A stretch of 38,547 bases of DNA from Anaerovibrio sp. (GCA_028691285.1 JAQUZO010000004.1:6357-44903), one strand, 5' to 3'; shown: positions 8,975 through 18,417, counted from the first letter of the stretch. The notes: generated from the sequence alone by a model not told the origin. A program made the numbers and translations.

Positions 8975-8994
8975 GCTTCCGGAGGTATTTTTTA
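8957..8994. terminator. Bidirectional terminator between uvrC and lldP
   Basis: AAATACCTCCGGAAG (8957-8971) and CTTCCGGAGGTATTT (8976-8990) form a perfect 15-bp stem with loop TGAG. T-runs lie on both sides. The loop is the uvrC stop codon plus G, so this one hairpin ends both uvrC and the converging permease gene. Confidence 0.9.
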
Positions 8995-9026
8995 TGGGAA
9001 TGGGAATTGTTGGAGTCGGGACTGTT

Positions 9027-10670
9027 TTATACCAGACCCATGGTCATAGCAGCCACCATGACTACCACGCAGATGATATAGAATACCAGCCACGGCAGCA
9101 CGGCTGCACGCAGCAGCTTGCCTTCAGCACCGATGATGCCTGTAGTAGCACAGGTTGCAACGATATTGTTGATGCAGACCATGTTGCCGATGGCACCGCC
9201 CTGATTCTGCAGGGCTACAATGATCAGATGAGGCAGATTCAGAATGGTGGCAGTCTCAAATTGCAGCGGTGTGAACATGATGTTGGATACGGTGTTGGAG
9301 CCGAACATGAAGGCTCCGATTGAACCGATCAGCGGTGCCACATAAATGTAGTGTGCACCGGCCAGGTCTGCCATGCCCTTTGCCATGGAAACCAGCATGG
9401 AGTCAAAGCCATTGATGTTTACATTGGAATAACGGAACAGGTAAACCATGGCAAAGCCGAAAAGCAGAGCAATGGTAGCACCAAATACCTGATTGTAGGA
9501 TTTGGAAACGACCTTTTTGATTTGCGTACTGTTCAGGCTGAACATGGCGAAACCGATGATAACAACAAAAATGAATGGGAACAGACCAGGATTGTTCAAC
9601 CATTTCAGGGTGAAGTCAGCTCCTTCGATGCCCATAATACCACTGATGCTGATTTTAGGCAGGCCCATGAAAGGCTTGATGCCAAGCTGTGGAATACGGG
9701 TAGCTACCAACCAGAGTGTTACCAGAAGGTAAGGAATCCAAGCCTTGAAAAGAGACATGGAGCGGGTCTGAGACTGTACCTGTGCAGCAGCCTTGCTTTC
9801 CGCAGCCTTCTTTTCCATGCCAGGGAAGCGCCAAACCTCTTTAGGCATCAGGAAGCCCGCCTTGGCAGCACCAATAGTAGCAAAAATTGTTACAGCGGCA
9901 GCAGCCAGGGAGGTAAGCTCAGCACCTACAAACTTAGCAAAGGCCAGATAGAGTACGGAGAAAACAGTTGCGGTAAAGAGACAGAAAGGAATAATAGGGA
10001 AGACATCAGAGAAGGATTTCTTCTTGCCGTACTGCTTGCAAATAATACCAATGACGAGCCAGATGATGACAAAGGAACCCACAGCCAGACCAAGAGCAGA
10101 AGCAAAGGACAAATCCTGCTTCCATACATCCAGGTCAAGCACGCCCATAGCTGGCAGAGTATCCTTCAATACCTCTGCTGCAGCATTGGTAGGAGTACCG
10201 GCAGCACCGAAGGATACAGGCACGGAATCCAGCAGCAGGCAGGAAATAGCCGCTGCCATAGGAGGTGCACCAAGACCAATCAGCAGAGGCGCGCAGATTG
10301 CAGGCGGTGTGCCGAAGCCGGCAGCACCTTCAATGAAGGCTGCAAAGGCAAAGCCTACAATGACTATCTGAATACGGGAGTCCTCGGTGATGCCGTTGAA
10401 CATCGACTCGATACGGCGCATGGCACCGGCTTCGTTCAGCATATTCATCAGCAGGATTGCACCGAAGATAATCAGCAGGGTATCAATAGAGCCTAAGAAC
10501 CCGGTAACGGTATAGGCAACGACATGCTGTACATCCATGCCCCAGTAGGTGAGTCCGATTACGGCACATACCGCCCAGGAAATAGGAAGTACCTTTTTGG
10601 CAGGGATATTGAATCCAACTGTGAGGATAATAGTAAGAATAATAGGAACAGCTGCTATTATGGCTAACAC
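9027..10670 (-). CDS. lldP: L-lactate permease (LctP/LldP family)
   Basis: 547 aa from a GTG at 10670, which has AAGGAG 9 bases upstream. An ATG 24 bases further out is in frame but has no ribosome site. The protein is very hydrophobic with a dozen or more membrane segments. It begins with the family-typical [19 protein letters not shown] and contains the conserved segments [13 protein letters not shown] and [10 protein letters not shown]. It should import lactate (or glycolate) with protons across the inner membrane. It is the second gene of a minus-strand unit with a FadR-type regulator and faces the lactate oxidation operon across their shared control region, which strongly supports lactate as substrate. 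Confidence 0.93.
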   Translation of the reverse strand: MLAIIAAVPIILTIILTVGFNIPAKKVLPISWAVCAVIGLTYWGMDVQHVVAYTVTGFLGSIDTLLIIFGAILLMNMLNEAGAMRRIESMFNGITEDSRIQIVIVGFAFAAFIEGAAGFGTPPAICAPLLIGLGAPPMAAAISCLLLDSVPVSFGAAGTPTNAAAEVLKDTLPAMGVLDLDVWKQDLSFASALGLAVGSFVIIWLVIGIICKQYGKKKSFSDVFPIIPFCLFTATVFSVLYLAFAKFVGAELTSLAAAAVTIFATIGAAKAGFLMPKEVWRFPGMEKKAAESKAAAQVQSQTRSMSLFKAWIPYLLVTLWLVATRIPQLGIKPFMGLPKISISGIMGIEGADFTLKWLNNPGLFPFIFVVIIGFAMFSLNSTQIKKVVSKSYNQVFGATIALLFGFAMVYLFRYSNVNINGFDSMLVSMAKGMADLAGAHYIYVAPLIGSIGAFMFGSNTVSNIMFTPLQFETATILNLPHLIIVALQNQGGAIGNMVCINNIVATCATTGIIGAEGKLLRAAVLPWLVFYIICVVVMVAAMTMGLV

Positions 10671-10763
10671 AATATATCTCTCCTTACATTTCATTTAGTT
10701 AATAACATTGCTCAAGAGGAGATGTGACCTCAATAGATACTTCTTATTCTGTTCTATGTATAT

Positions 10764-11468
10764 TTAGGAAGTTATTTTTTTAATATCAGAACATTTTTCC
10801 AGCATGAAGTCCTTCAAAAGACATAAATGCATGGTCATATACATGTTGGCTGAGATGGCATTACCAGAAATAATCGCCTGCAGAATCTTTTTGTGATAGA
10901 ACAGGGTGTTGCTTTCCTTCTGGACATCCAGGGTCAGCTCAATATTCTTATAAATAGACTGGAACAGAATATGAGTAAGATTGCCAATGACCTTATTGCC
11001 ACTGGCCTGAGCAATCAGCTGATGGAAGCGTCCATCCTCTTCGGCGTATGGATTGCCATGGGTGATGTGCTGATCCAGGATACGGGTCAGCTCCTGCAGC
11101 TCCTTTTTCTGGGCTGGAGTAGCATTGATTGCGGCAAGCTGAGCGATAGCCGGCTCAAGCATGAGCCGGACATCCAGCATATCCAGGGCCAGAGCTTCAT
11201 CGTCATAGATGAAGGTGAGTCCCAGGGGGTCATCCGGAATGCCCATATTTTCTGCAATAAAGGTCCCCGACCCTTGCTTTGCCTCCAATATATTGCGTGC
11301 GATGAGCACCTTGAAGGCATCGCGCAGCGTACCACGGCTGACATTCAGCTCGGCAGTGAATTCTGCCTCGGTGGGAAGCTGCTGACCAGGCTGCATTTTA
11401 TTTTCTGTAATATAGTCGATGATTTTTTCTGTTGTCTGCTCGACTAATGTTTTTCCTCTTACCAGCAT
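10764..11468 (-). CDS. lldR: GntR/FadR-family regulator of lactate genes
   Basis: 234 aa from the ATG at 11468 (MLVRGKTLVEQTTEKI), with AAGGAGAGG upstream. A 39-residue extension is open but unlike the family. Residues about 5-75 are a winged helix-turn-helix (LPTEAEFTAELNVSRGTLRDAFKVL, wing QGSGTFIAEN). The remainder is an all-helical FCD effector domain. It is placed between lldP and the divergent lactate oxidation genes, exactly where LldR-type lactate-responsive regulators sit. It probably binds ACAAATTTGT-like palindromes in the 11469-11869 region, one of which lies inside its own promoter spacer. The effector (lactate) is inferred from context. Confidence 0.82.
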   Translation of the reverse strand: MLVRGKTLVEQTTEKIIDYITENKMQPGQQLPTEAEFTAELNVSRGTLRDAFKVLIARNILEAKQGSGTFIAENMGIPDDPLGLTFIYDDEALALDMLDVRLMLEPAIAQLAAINATPAQKKELQELTRILDQHITHGNPYAEEDGRFHQLIAQASGNKVIGNLTHILFQSIYKNIELTLDVQKESNTLFYHKKILQAIISGNAISANMYMTMHLCLLKDFMLEKCSDIKKITS

Positions 11469-11507
11469 TATAGCAAAACCTCTCCTTTTTACATTGCACG
11501 ATTGTAC

Positions 11508-11536
11508 ATAATGAAATGAACAAATTTGTCTAACAA
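11508..11536 (-). promoter_or_regulatory. Promoter of lldR-lldP with operator-like palindrome
   Basis: Reading the minus strand, TTGTTA (11536-11531), 17 bases, then CATTAT (11513-11508). The spacer holds the perfect palindrome ACAAATTTGT (11520-11529), a likely autoregulatory site. Confidence 0.5.
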
Positions 11537-11685
11537 CTCGGAACCATATAATATCTTCAGCAATTCTTAATATTTGACAAAACAATTAAAAATCCTGCTA
11601 GAAATATAAAAAAATAAAAATTTTTTTTATCTGTTTATAAAATGGGACATAATAGATAAAAAACTCGAATTGTTTCCATTTGTTA

Positions 11686-11714
11686 TTGACAAATTTCGTC
11701 GCGTGTGCTTTAAT
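11686..11714 (+). promoter_or_regulatory. Promoter of the lactate oxidation operon
   Basis: A perfect TTGACA (11686-11691), 17-base spacer and TTTAAT (11709-11714). The operator-like GACAAATTTCGTC overlaps the -35, so repressor binding would block polymerase. The leader to lutC is about 150 bases. Confidence 0.65.
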
Positions 11715-11869
11715 AAAAATACAAAAAGTCATTGTACAAATTACAGAATATATCTTTAGCAGGACAAAAATTTGTAGGGAGATTTTTGTAAATTCATGTA
11801 ATTAGATTGAACGATTTGTCGTGACACAATTAAAAGTGTATGAGTGTTAAGGTAAAAGGAGAGTTATTT

Positions 11870-12484
11870 ATGGAAAAGGTATGCCGCGATTGGGCAAGTC
11901 AGGCCTTTGGGAAAGGTATGGTGAAAGCTGAGTACTGGGATGACTTTGAAGTCAATGCCAAAGCAGCAGCAGCAGAGATTTTCCGAGTGAAGGATTTTTC
12001 TGAGGGAGAAGCAAAGCTCAATGAGCTGCTGCAGGAATATGCTCCCAAAGAAATAATTGCTGTAGGCGGTGATGAAAACTCTGCCATCAAAAATATTTAT
12101 GATAAAATAGCTCAGTCTGGAAGAAAAATCTATACTGGCAAGTACGACATCTATGAGCACAGGGATTCTGCAGATATTGGTATTTCCACAGCAGAGTTCT
12201 GTGTAGCTGAGACCGGCAGCCTGTGTGTAGATAATTATTCCTATGAAGCTCGTGTTACAAGCATGCTGCCATTTGTGAATATCGTTTTCGTAAATGCTAA
12301 CTATGTTGTAAAGGATGTAACCGTTGCCTGCAAGATTATCGGCAAAGTATTCAATAAGGGGTATGTGGGATTTGTTACCGGGCCAAGCCGCACCGCTGAT
12401 ATTGAGCGCGTATTGAGCCTTGGTGTACACGGTCCTAACAAACTTCTGATTATTGCAGTAGAAGACTTTGAGGGGGTAAGATAA
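11870..12484 (+). CDS. lutC: Lactate utilization protein C / LdhG (LUD domain)
   Basis: 204 aa. The ATG at 11870 has AAAGGAGAG 6 bases upstream; an ATG at 11840 precedes the ribosome site and is rejected. It is a single LUD-domain protein with the family segments STAEFCVAETGSL and GPSRTADIERVLSLGVHGP. LutC (LdhG in Desulfovibrio) is a subunit of the iron-sulfur L-lactate oxidising complex that turns lactate into pyruvate. The next gene, encoding the fused large subunit, starts 2 bases after the stop, so the two are translationally coupled. The Desulfovibrio LdhG/LdhH pair has the same two-gene composition. Confidence 0.88.
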   Translation: MEKVCRDWASQAFGKGMVKAEYWDDFEVNAKAAAAEIFRVKDFSEGEAKLNELLQEYAPKEIIAVGGDENSAIKNIYDKIAQSGRKIYTGKYDIYEHRDSADIGISTAEFCVAETGSLCVDNYSYEARVTSMLPFVNIVFVNANYVVKDVTVACKIIGKVFNKGYVGFVTGPSRTADIERVLSLGVHGPNKLLIIAVEDFEGVR

Positions 12485-12486
12485 TC

Positions 12487-14655
12487 ATGGCAGAGCGTAA
12501 TCTGAAACAGGAAATCCAGAAAAAACTCAAGGATGATGTCATGCAGGGTGCTCTGTCCAAATTTGCAGAGCAGTATCCTGGTTCCCGTCTGAATGCGTAC
12601 AAGGGACAGGATATCGAGGAGCTTCGTGAAGAGCTGCGCGCCATGAAGCATGATGCTGTACAGCATATTGACCAGCTGGCAGATGATTTTGAGGCCAGCC
12701 TCAGAAAAAGAGGTACAGAGGTATTCCGTGCCAAGGATGGTCAGGCTGTCAAGGACTACATCATAAAGATCTGTAAGGAAAACGGTGTCAAGCGTGTGGT
12801 AAAGTCCAAGTCCATGGCCTCTGAGGAAATCCACCTCAACGAATGCTTCGGTGAGCATGACATCCGTGTCAAGGAAACCGATTTGGGTGAATGGATGATT
12901 GCCATAGCAGGTGAAAGGCCATCTCACATGGTTATGCCTGCTATCCACATGAACCGTTATCAGTGTGCCGAGATGTTCGAGCAGGAGCTTCACCATGAGG
13001 TTCCGGGCGAGGATATTCCGAATATGATTCAGCTGGCCCGCAAAAATCTCCGCCAGGAGTTCCTGCAGGCTGACATGGGTATTACAGGTGCCAACTTCGG
13101 TATTGCGGAAAACGGTGCTATCGGTCTGGTCACCAATGAGGGCAATGCCCGTCTGGTAACCACTCTGCCGAGAATCCATGTGGTGCTTATCGGTTATGAG
13201 AAGCTGATTCCGAAGACTGAGGATGCGGCCAAGATTCTGCGTCTGCTGCCGCGCAATGGTACCTGCCAGAGAATGACCAGCTATATGACCATGGTGGACG
13301 GACCTACCAGGGTCATGTACAAGGACGCAGGCGGCAAGGTTGTAGAAACCGACCGCAAGCAGTATGTTATCCTTTTGGATAACGGCCGGCTGGAGGCTGC
13401 CAAGGACCCTGTGTTCCAGCAGGCCTACCAGTGTGTGCGCTGTGCTTCCTGCCTCAATGTCTGCCCGATTTGGACGCTGGTGGGCGGCCATGTTTACGGC
13501 CATGTTTACTCCGGCGGCATAGGTGCTATCCTGACCGGCCTGTTCAATGGCGTGGACACCTTTGCCCAGTTCAGTGATTTGTGCATTGGCTGCCGCAAGT
13601 GTACGACCATCTGCCCAGGCAAGATTCCGATTCCGGATATCATTGATGAGCTGCGCAGCCGCTATGTGCAGAAGCATGGTGCACCGGGTATGGACAAGAC
13701 AATGTTCAACATGGTGCTCAATGACCGTGGTATGTTCCACAAGCTGCTGCTGAAGGCAGGTTCCATTGGTCAGGCACCGTTCAAGAAGGGCAAGTTCATT
13801 CGCCATCTGCCGCTCTTCATGGAGGAGATGACCAAGGGCAGAAGCCTGCCGACAATTGCCAGTGAGCCGTTCCGTGACAGAGTGGAGAGATTGTCCAGGA
13901 AGAATCCTTCCAAGCCGAAGAAGCGCGTTGCATACTTCAGCGGCTGCAACATGGATTTCGTTTTCGCGGATACCAGTGAAAATGTGGTAAAGGTGCTCCA
14001 GAGTCTTGGCATGGAGGTCGTATATCCTATTGAGCAGGCATGCTGCGGTAAGCCTATTTTGGGAGTAGGCGATCGTGAGGCCGGCAGGGAGACTGCCAAG
14101 AAGAACATCGCTGCCTTCGAGAAGGTAAATGCAGATGTGATTCTTTCTGCCTGCCCGACCTGTACAGAGACCCTGCATGAAACCTATATGAAGCTCTTTG
14201 AGAATGACCCTGAGTGGAAGGCAAGGGCAAGGGCCTTCTGCAGCAAGGTGCGTGAGTTCTCAAGCTTCGTGGCTGAGGAATACAAAAAGACCGGCCGTAT
14301 GGTTCATACCAAGGGCGGTGAAAAGGTTACCTATCATGATTCCTGCCACATGAAGCGAGGCCTTGGCATCTATGAGGAGCCGAGAGCCTTGATTGATGCT
14401 ACTCCAGGGGTGGAGCTGGTAGAGATGCACAACTGCGACAAGTGCTGCGGCATGGCGGGCTCTTTCGGCATGAAGTACCAGGAGGTATCTATTCCTATGC
14501 TGAATGAGAAGGTGGATAATATCAAGGCTACGGGTGCTGCAACGGCAGTTGTTGCCTGTCCTGCCTGCATGATGCAGATCGGCGGCGGACTTGATAAGGC
14601 TGAAACAGGTATCCAGACCAAGCATATAGCAGATTTGCTGGCTGAAAAACTGTAA
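12487..14655 (+). CDS. ldhH: Fused LutB-LutA iron-sulfur lactate dehydrogenase subunit (LdhH-like)
   Basis: 722 aa, the sum of LutB (about 475) and LutA (about 240). Residues about 60-300 form a LUD domain with ITGANFGIAENGAIGLVTNEGN. A dicluster ferredoxin module has Cys316/319/322/326-Pro and Cys366/369/372/376-Pro. The C-terminal part (from about 480) carries two CCG modules: CCG at 519-521 with CPTC at 556-559, and CCG at 653-655 with CPAC at 691-694. Known relatives are LdhH of Desulfovibrio and separate LutA plus LutB in Bacillus. It oxidises lactate with electrons passing through FeS clusters to an acceptor that cannot be read from the sequence. Transcription continues toward the Etf genes after a 154-base gap with its own -10-like site. 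Confidence 0.9.
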   Translation: MAERNLKQEIQKKLKDDVMQGALSKFAEQYPGSRLNAYKGQDIEELREELRAMKHDAVQHIDQLADDFEASLRKRGTEVFRAKDGQAVKDYIIKICKENGVKRVVKSKSMASEEIHLNECFGEHDIRVKETDLGEWMIAIAGERPSHMVMPAIHMNRYQCAEMFEQELHHEVPGEDIPNMIQLARKNLRQEFLQADMGITGANFGIAENGAIGLVTNEGNARLVTTLPRIHVVLIGYEKLIPKTEDAAKILRLLPRNGTCQRMTSYMTMVDGPTRVMYKDAGGKVVETDRKQYVILLDNGRLEAAKDPVFQQAYQCVRCASCLNVCPIWTLVGGHVYGHVYSGGIGAILTGLFNGVDTFAQFSDLCIGCRKCTTICPGKIPIPDIIDELRSRYVQKHGAPGMDKTMFNMVLNDRGMFHKLLLKAGSIGQAPFKKGKFIRHLPLFMEEMTKGRSLPTIASEPFRDRVERLSRKNPSKPKKRVAYFSGCNMDFVFADTSENVVKVLQSLGMEVVYPIEQACCGKPILGVGDREAGRETAKKNIAAFEKVNADVILSACPTCTETLHETYMKLFENDPEWKARARAFCSKVREFSSFVAEEYKKTGRMVHTKGGEKVTYHDSCHMKRGLGIYEEPRALIDATPGVELVEMHNCDKCCGMAGSFGMKYQEVSIPMLNEKVDNIKATGAATAVVACPACMMQIGGGLDKAETGIQTKHIADLLAEKL

Positions 14656-14691
14656 AAATATTGTCTCTGCGTGTACGGCTGACAGGTGAAG

Positions 14692-14700
14692 TGGTATAAT
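14692..14700 (+). promoter_or_regulatory. Possible internal promoter before etfB
   Basis: TGG-TATAAT (extended -10) ending at 14700; no convincing -35. It could allow the Etf-lactate dehydrogenase genes to be expressed separately from lutC-ldhH. Confidence 0.4.
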
Positions 14701-14809
14701 TATGTTATTATTTAATATATTTATACCTCAGTCAGCAGAAGGCGGCTGATGATATTGAATAATAAATGAAGTGTTGTTAAAAGAGCGATGCTATTGGGGG
14801 AAAATTAGT

Positions 14810-15601
14810 ATGGAAATTTTGGTTTGTATCAAGCAGGTTCCAGGTTCCAACAAGGTAGAGGTTGATCCTGTTACCGGCGTGCTGAAGCGTAATGGAGCTG
14901 ACAGCAAGATGAACCCTTATGATTTATATGCCCTTGAGTGCGGCATGAAGCTGAAGGAGCAGTACGGAGGCCGAGTGAGTGTAATTACCATGGGACCTCC
15001 ACCAGCTACTGCAGTCATCCGTGAGGCTTTTGCAATGGGAGCAGACGAGGGGGCGCTGCTTTCTGACAGGGCTTTTGGCGGTGCCGATGTTTTGGCAACC
15101 AGCTATACATTGGCTCAGGGAATCAAGAAAATGGGCAAGTTCGATGTAATCATCTGCGGTCTTCAGACCACTGATGGTGATACCGCACAGGTTGGTCCCG
15201 AGGTTTCCGAGTCACTTAATATTCCTTGTGTGTGCAATGTGGCAAAGATTGACAAGGTGGAGGACGGTGCAATTTATGTGGACATGGAGATGGCCCATGA
15301 ATTTGAGCAGGTAAAGGTTCAGTTCCCATGCCTGATTACCGTCAAGAAGGACATCCTCCAGCCTCGTCTGCCGTCTTACAAGCTGCAGAAGGCAACAGAC
15401 AATAAAGAGATTTCTGTATATTCGCTGAAGGATATGGATGATCAGGACAAGAAGCATTATGGTCTTTCCGGCTCAGCAACTCAGGTGCAGCGCATTTTCC
15501 CGCCGGTTTCTGACAAAGAGCAGGAAACCTGGCAGGGCAGCGGCGCCGAGCTGGCTGACAAGCTGCATGGCAAGCTGAAGCAGCTGAAATTTATTTCCTG
15601 A
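14810..15601 (+). CDS. etfB: Electron transfer flavoprotein beta subunit (LctB-like)
   Basis: 263 aa. The ATG at 14810 has GGGGG 9 bases upstream; the earlier TTG is not used. The protein starts MEILVCIKQVPGS and has NPYDLYALE and the flavin/nucleotide-binding loop GLQTTDGDTAQVGPEVSE, both typical of EtfB. It pairs with the EtfA encoded next and, judging from the flavoprotein dehydrogenase completing the trio, belongs to a lactate dehydrogenase-Etf complex like LctBCD of Acetobacterium woodii. In that complex, lactate oxidation by NAD+ is driven by concurrent oxidation of reduced ferredoxin. Confurcation is inferred from gene order and family, not from a motif alone. Confidence 0.93.
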   Translation: MEILVCIKQVPGSNKVEVDPVTGVLKRNGADSKMNPYDLYALECGMKLKEQYGGRVSVITMGPPPATAVIREAFAMGADEGALLSDRAFGGADVLATSYTLAQGIKKMGKFDVIICGLQTTDGDTAQVGPEVSESLNIPCVCNVAKIDKVEDGAIYVDMEMAHEFEQVKVQFPCLITVKKDILQPRLPSYKLQKATDNKEISVYSLKDMDDQDKKHYGLSGSATQVQRIFPPVSDKEQETWQGSGAELADKLHGKLKQLKFIS

Positions 15602-15655
15602 TTTGGCAGGGAATGTGTGTATGAAAATTTCGACCGGAAAAGGAGATAATGCGAA

Positions 15656-16852
15656 ATGGGAAAACTGATAGTTCATCAGGATAAGGTGACAGATATCGCT
15701 GCTATGGTTGCTCTCTGCCCCTTCAAGGCTTTGGAGGACAACGGCGGCAAGCTGGAAATCAATGCAGGCTGCAAGCTGTGCAAGCTGTGCGTCAAGAAGG
15801 GTCAGCCGGGAGCTGTGGAATTCGTGGAGGAGGAAGCAGGCCCTCAGGTGGACAAGAGCCTTTGGAAGGGTATTACCGTTTATGTTGACCATGTAGAGGG
15901 TGAAATCCACCCTGTTACACTGGAGCTTTTGGGCAAGGCCCGCGAGCTGGCTGACAAAATCGGCCATCCTGTACAGGCACTGTTCCTGGGCAGCAGCATT
16001 GAAGACAAGGCGAAGGAGCTGCTGCACTATGGTGCGGATTCCGTATATGTGGTGGACTCTCCGGAGCTGATGGATTTTAAGATTGAGAGCTATACAGCAG
16101 CTTTTGAGGCATATATCAACAAGGTAAAGCCTTCTGCTATTTTGGTGGGTGCTACTCCTGTGGGACGCCAACTGGCGCCAAGAATTGCGGCCCGCTTCAA
16201 GACAGGACTGACTGCTGACTGTACAATTCTCGACATACATGACAATACAGATCTGGTGCAGATTCGCCCTGCCTTCGGCGGCAATATCATGGCGGAGATC
16301 CTTACGACCAATACCCGTCCTCAGCTGGCGACTGTCCGCTATAAGATCATGAATGCGCCGGAGCGTTCTGCCGAGGCCAGGGGTGAGATTGTCAAGCTGG
16401 AGGTACCGGCTGCGAAGCTGCAGAGCAAAATTGAGGTTCTGGGCATCATCAAGAAGGAAAAGGTCAAGACCATCGAGAGTGCTGAGGTGCTGGTTGTAGC
16501 AGGCAGAGGCATCAAGAAGATGGAGGATCTGGAGATGATTCGCCAGCTGGCGGATGCATTGGGCGGCGACGTTGCCTGCACCAGACCGCTGGCAGAGGCT
16601 GGCTGGATGGATGCTACGCATCAGATTGGCCTGTCCGGGCGTACGGTTCGTCCAAAGCTGATCATTACCTGCGGTGTATCCGGCGCCATTCAGTTTGTTG
16701 CCGGTATGAACAATTCCGAGCAGGTGGTTGCTATTAACTCTGACCCTGAGGCAGCTATCTTCAAGGTAGCAAATTATGCTTTGGTGGGAGACATTTATGA
16801 AATCATTCCAGAGCTGATTGAAAAAATTAAGCAGGGAGGAGCATTGGCATGA
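15656..16852 (+). CDS. etfA: Electron transfer flavoprotein alpha subunit with N-terminal half-ferredoxin (LctC-like)
   Basis: 398 aa, longer than plain EtfA (about 320-340). The start has AGGAG 10 bases upstream. The extra N-terminal 65 residues are ferredoxin-like with Cys21-Pro and Cys39-x2-Cys42-x2-Cys45. In a two-cluster ferredoxin fold these four ligate one cluster, while the ligands of the other cluster are gone, so one [4Fe-4S] is expected. EtfA proper follows from about residue 70; its C-terminal FAD domain has [29 protein letters not shown] and [21 protein letters not shown]. It overlaps the next gene by 4 bases (ATGA), indicating tight coupling. The FeS head is known from Lct-type bifurcating Etfs. 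Confidence 0.92.
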   Translation: MGKLIVHQDKVTDIAAMVALCPFKALEDNGGKLEINAGCKLCKLCVKKGQPGAVEFVEEEAGPQVDKSLWKGITVYVDHVEGEIHPVTLELLGKARELADKIGHPVQALFLGSSIEDKAKELLHYGADSVYVVDSPELMDFKIESYTAAFEAYINKVKPSAILVGATPVGRQLAPRIAARFKTGLTADCTILDIHDNTDLVQIRPAFGGNIMAEILTTNTRPQLATVRYKIMNAPERSAEARGEIVKLEVPAAKLQSKIEVLGIIKKEKVKTIESAEVLVVAGRGIKKMEDLEMIRQLADALGGDVACTRPLAEAGWMDATHQIGLSGRTVRPKLIITCGVSGAIQFVAGMNNSEQVVAINSDPEAAIFKVANYALVGDIYEIIPELIEKIKQGGALA

Positions 16853-18252
16853 GCGAGTACAAGAAACTTACAGAACAGGATTTGGCTGAAATCGCCAAGA
16901 TTGTGCCTAGAGAGCGTATTCTTTGGGCAGATGAAATAAACGAGGAATACAGCCATGATGAGCTGACGGCGACTCCGTCCTATCCGGATCTGGTTGTCAG
17001 AGCTGCCTCTGCTGAGGAAATTTCCGGTGTGCTGAAATATGCCAACAAGGAGCATATCGCGGTAACCCCTCGCGGAGCAGGCACCGGTCTGGTTGGTGCG
17101 TCTGTTGCTGTTGAGCACGGCATCATGATGGATACCACCCTGATGAATCACTTCCTGGAGCTGGATGAGGAAAATCTGACCCTTACCCTGGAGCCGGGTG
17201 TGCGTCTGATGGAGATTTATCAGTATGTAGAGCCGAAGGGCTTTTTCTATCCGCCTGATCCAGGTGAAAAGACTGCTACCATCGGCGGCAATATCAGCAC
17301 TAATGCCGGCGGCATGAGAGCCGTAAAATACGGTGTAACCCGTGATTTCGTCCGTGGACTGGAAGTGGTATTGGCGGACGGCACTATCCTCCAGCTGGGG
17401 GGCAAGGTCGTAAAGAACAGTTCCGGCTATGACCTGAAGGATATTGTCATCGGCTCTGAGGGTACGTTGGTATTCATCACCAAGGCAATCCTGAAGCTGC
17501 TGCCGCTGCCGCAGAAGGCTGTAAGCCTGTTGATTCCGTTCCCTACTCTGGCACAGGCTATCGGCACTGTACCGTTGATTGTCAAGTCCAAGGTGATTCC
17601 TACTGCCATTGAATTCATGGAGCGCGAGGTTATCATGGATTCGGAGAAATTCCTGGGGCAGAGCTTCCCGGACAATCAGGCTGATGCATATCTTTTGCTG
17701 AAGTTTGACGGCAATACCGTGGAAGAGATTGCCAAGTCCTATGATGGCGTGGCGCAGATTTGTCTGGAGCAGGGCGCCTATGATGTTCTGATTGCTGATA
17801 CAGATGAGCGTTCAGATGCCATCTGGAAGACTAGAGGTTCCTTCCTGCAGGCAATCAGCGGTTCCACCACCATGATGGATGAGGTGGATGTAGTAGTTCC
17901 GCGCAACCGTGTCAACGAGTTCGTTGAGTTCGTACATGGGCTGCAGGATGAGATGCATGTCCGCATCAAGAGCTTCGGCCATGCAGGTGACGGCAATCTC
18001 CATGTGTACATCCTGAGGGATGATTTGGATGATGCTGCCTGGGAAAAGGTGCTGGCTGATACCATGGAGAAGATGTACGCCAAGGCGCGTACCATGGATG
18101 GCAAGGTATCCGGTGAGCACGGTATTGGCCTGGCCAAGAAGCCGTATCTGAAGGAGGATCTTGATCCTGCTGCCGTAGAGGTTATGCGCGGTATCAAGAA
18201 GGCCTTCGACCCTAACAATATTCTGAACCCACGCAAGGTTTGCTTTGATTGA
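16849..18252 (+). CDS. lctD: FAD-dependent lactate dehydrogenase, GlcD/LctD family
   Basis: 467 aa. The N-terminal PCMH-type FAD-binding domain has [13 protein letters not shown], then [31 protein letters not shown] and [12 protein letters not shown]. The C-terminal FAD-oxidase domain has [23 protein letters not shown] and [12 protein letters not shown]. These are the hallmarks of D-2-hydroxyacid dehydrogenases (GlcD, D-LDH, LctD). The start codon overlaps the etfA stop (ATGA). With EtfB and EtfA it would form an Etf-coupled lactate dehydrogenase. Whether it takes D- or L-lactate is not visible; no racemase is in the window. A terminator follows directly. Confidence 0.92.
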   Translation: MSEYKKLTEQDLAEIAKIVPRERILWADEINEEYSHDELTATPSYPDLVVRAASAEEISGVLKYANKEHIAVTPRGAGTGLVGASVAVEHGIMMDTTLMNHFLELDEENLTLTLEPGVRLMEIYQYVEPKGFFYPPDPGEKTATIGGNISTNAGGMRAVKYGVTRDFVRGLEVVLADGTILQLGGKVVKNSSGYDLKDIVIGSEGTLVFITKAILKLLPLPQKAVSLLIPFPTLAQAIGTVPLIVKSKVIPTAIEFMEREVIMDSEKFLGQSFPDNQADAYLLLKFDGNTVEEIAKSYDGVAQICLEQGAYDVLIADTDERSDAIWKTRGSFLQAISGSTTMMDEVDVVVPRNRVNEFVEFVHGLQDEMHVRIKSFGHAGDGNLHVYILRDDLDDAAWEKVLADTMEKMYAKARTMDGKVSGEHGIGLAKKPYLKEDLDPAAVEVMRGIKKAFDPNNILNPRKVCFD

Positions 18253-18300
18253 TTGAGTTTTCCAAGTTCCTATAACTCCTATAAACCCTAACAAAACAGG

Positions 18301-18331
18301 AAAATCCTCCAGCAGTGCTGGGGGATTTTTC
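18301..18331 (+). terminator. Terminator of the lactate operon
   Basis: AAAATCCTCCAGCA pairs with TGCTGGGGGATTTT (one G-T wobble), followed by T. Confidence 0.85.
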
Positions 18332-18388
18332 TGTGCAGGAAATAAAAATATCAAAATAATACAATAAATAGGGGATATAAGACAAGAT

Positions 18389-18417
18389 TTTCAAGCAATA
18401 GGATGTTATATTATAAA
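18389..18417 (+). promoter_or_regulatory. Probable deoC promoter
   Basis: TTTCAA (18389-18394), 17-base spacer, TATAAA (18412-18417), about 50 bases before the start codon. The -35 is imperfect. Confidence 0.4.

Larger units (their letters stand above)
11469..11869. promoter_or_regulatory. 401-base AT-rich divergent control region of the lactate locus
   Basis: There is no gene here. Related palindromes recur: ACAAATTTGT (11520-11529), GACAAATTTCGTC (11688-11700), ACAAA-AA-TTTGT (11764-11775) and ACGA-TTTG-TCGT (11811-11822). Their spacing around two divergent promoters fits binding of a dimeric FadR-type regulator. Confidence 0.5.

Noticed and set aside
9351-10496. 381-aa plus-strand frame opposite the lactate permease
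   Set aside because: The minus-strand permease has unmistakable membrane motifs; the plus frame is rich in Gln, Asn and Cys with no domain.
12301-14178. 625-aa open frame on the minus strand
   Set aside because: It lies opposite the clearly real fused LutB-LutA gene, has no ribosome site or family features, and arises from codon bias.
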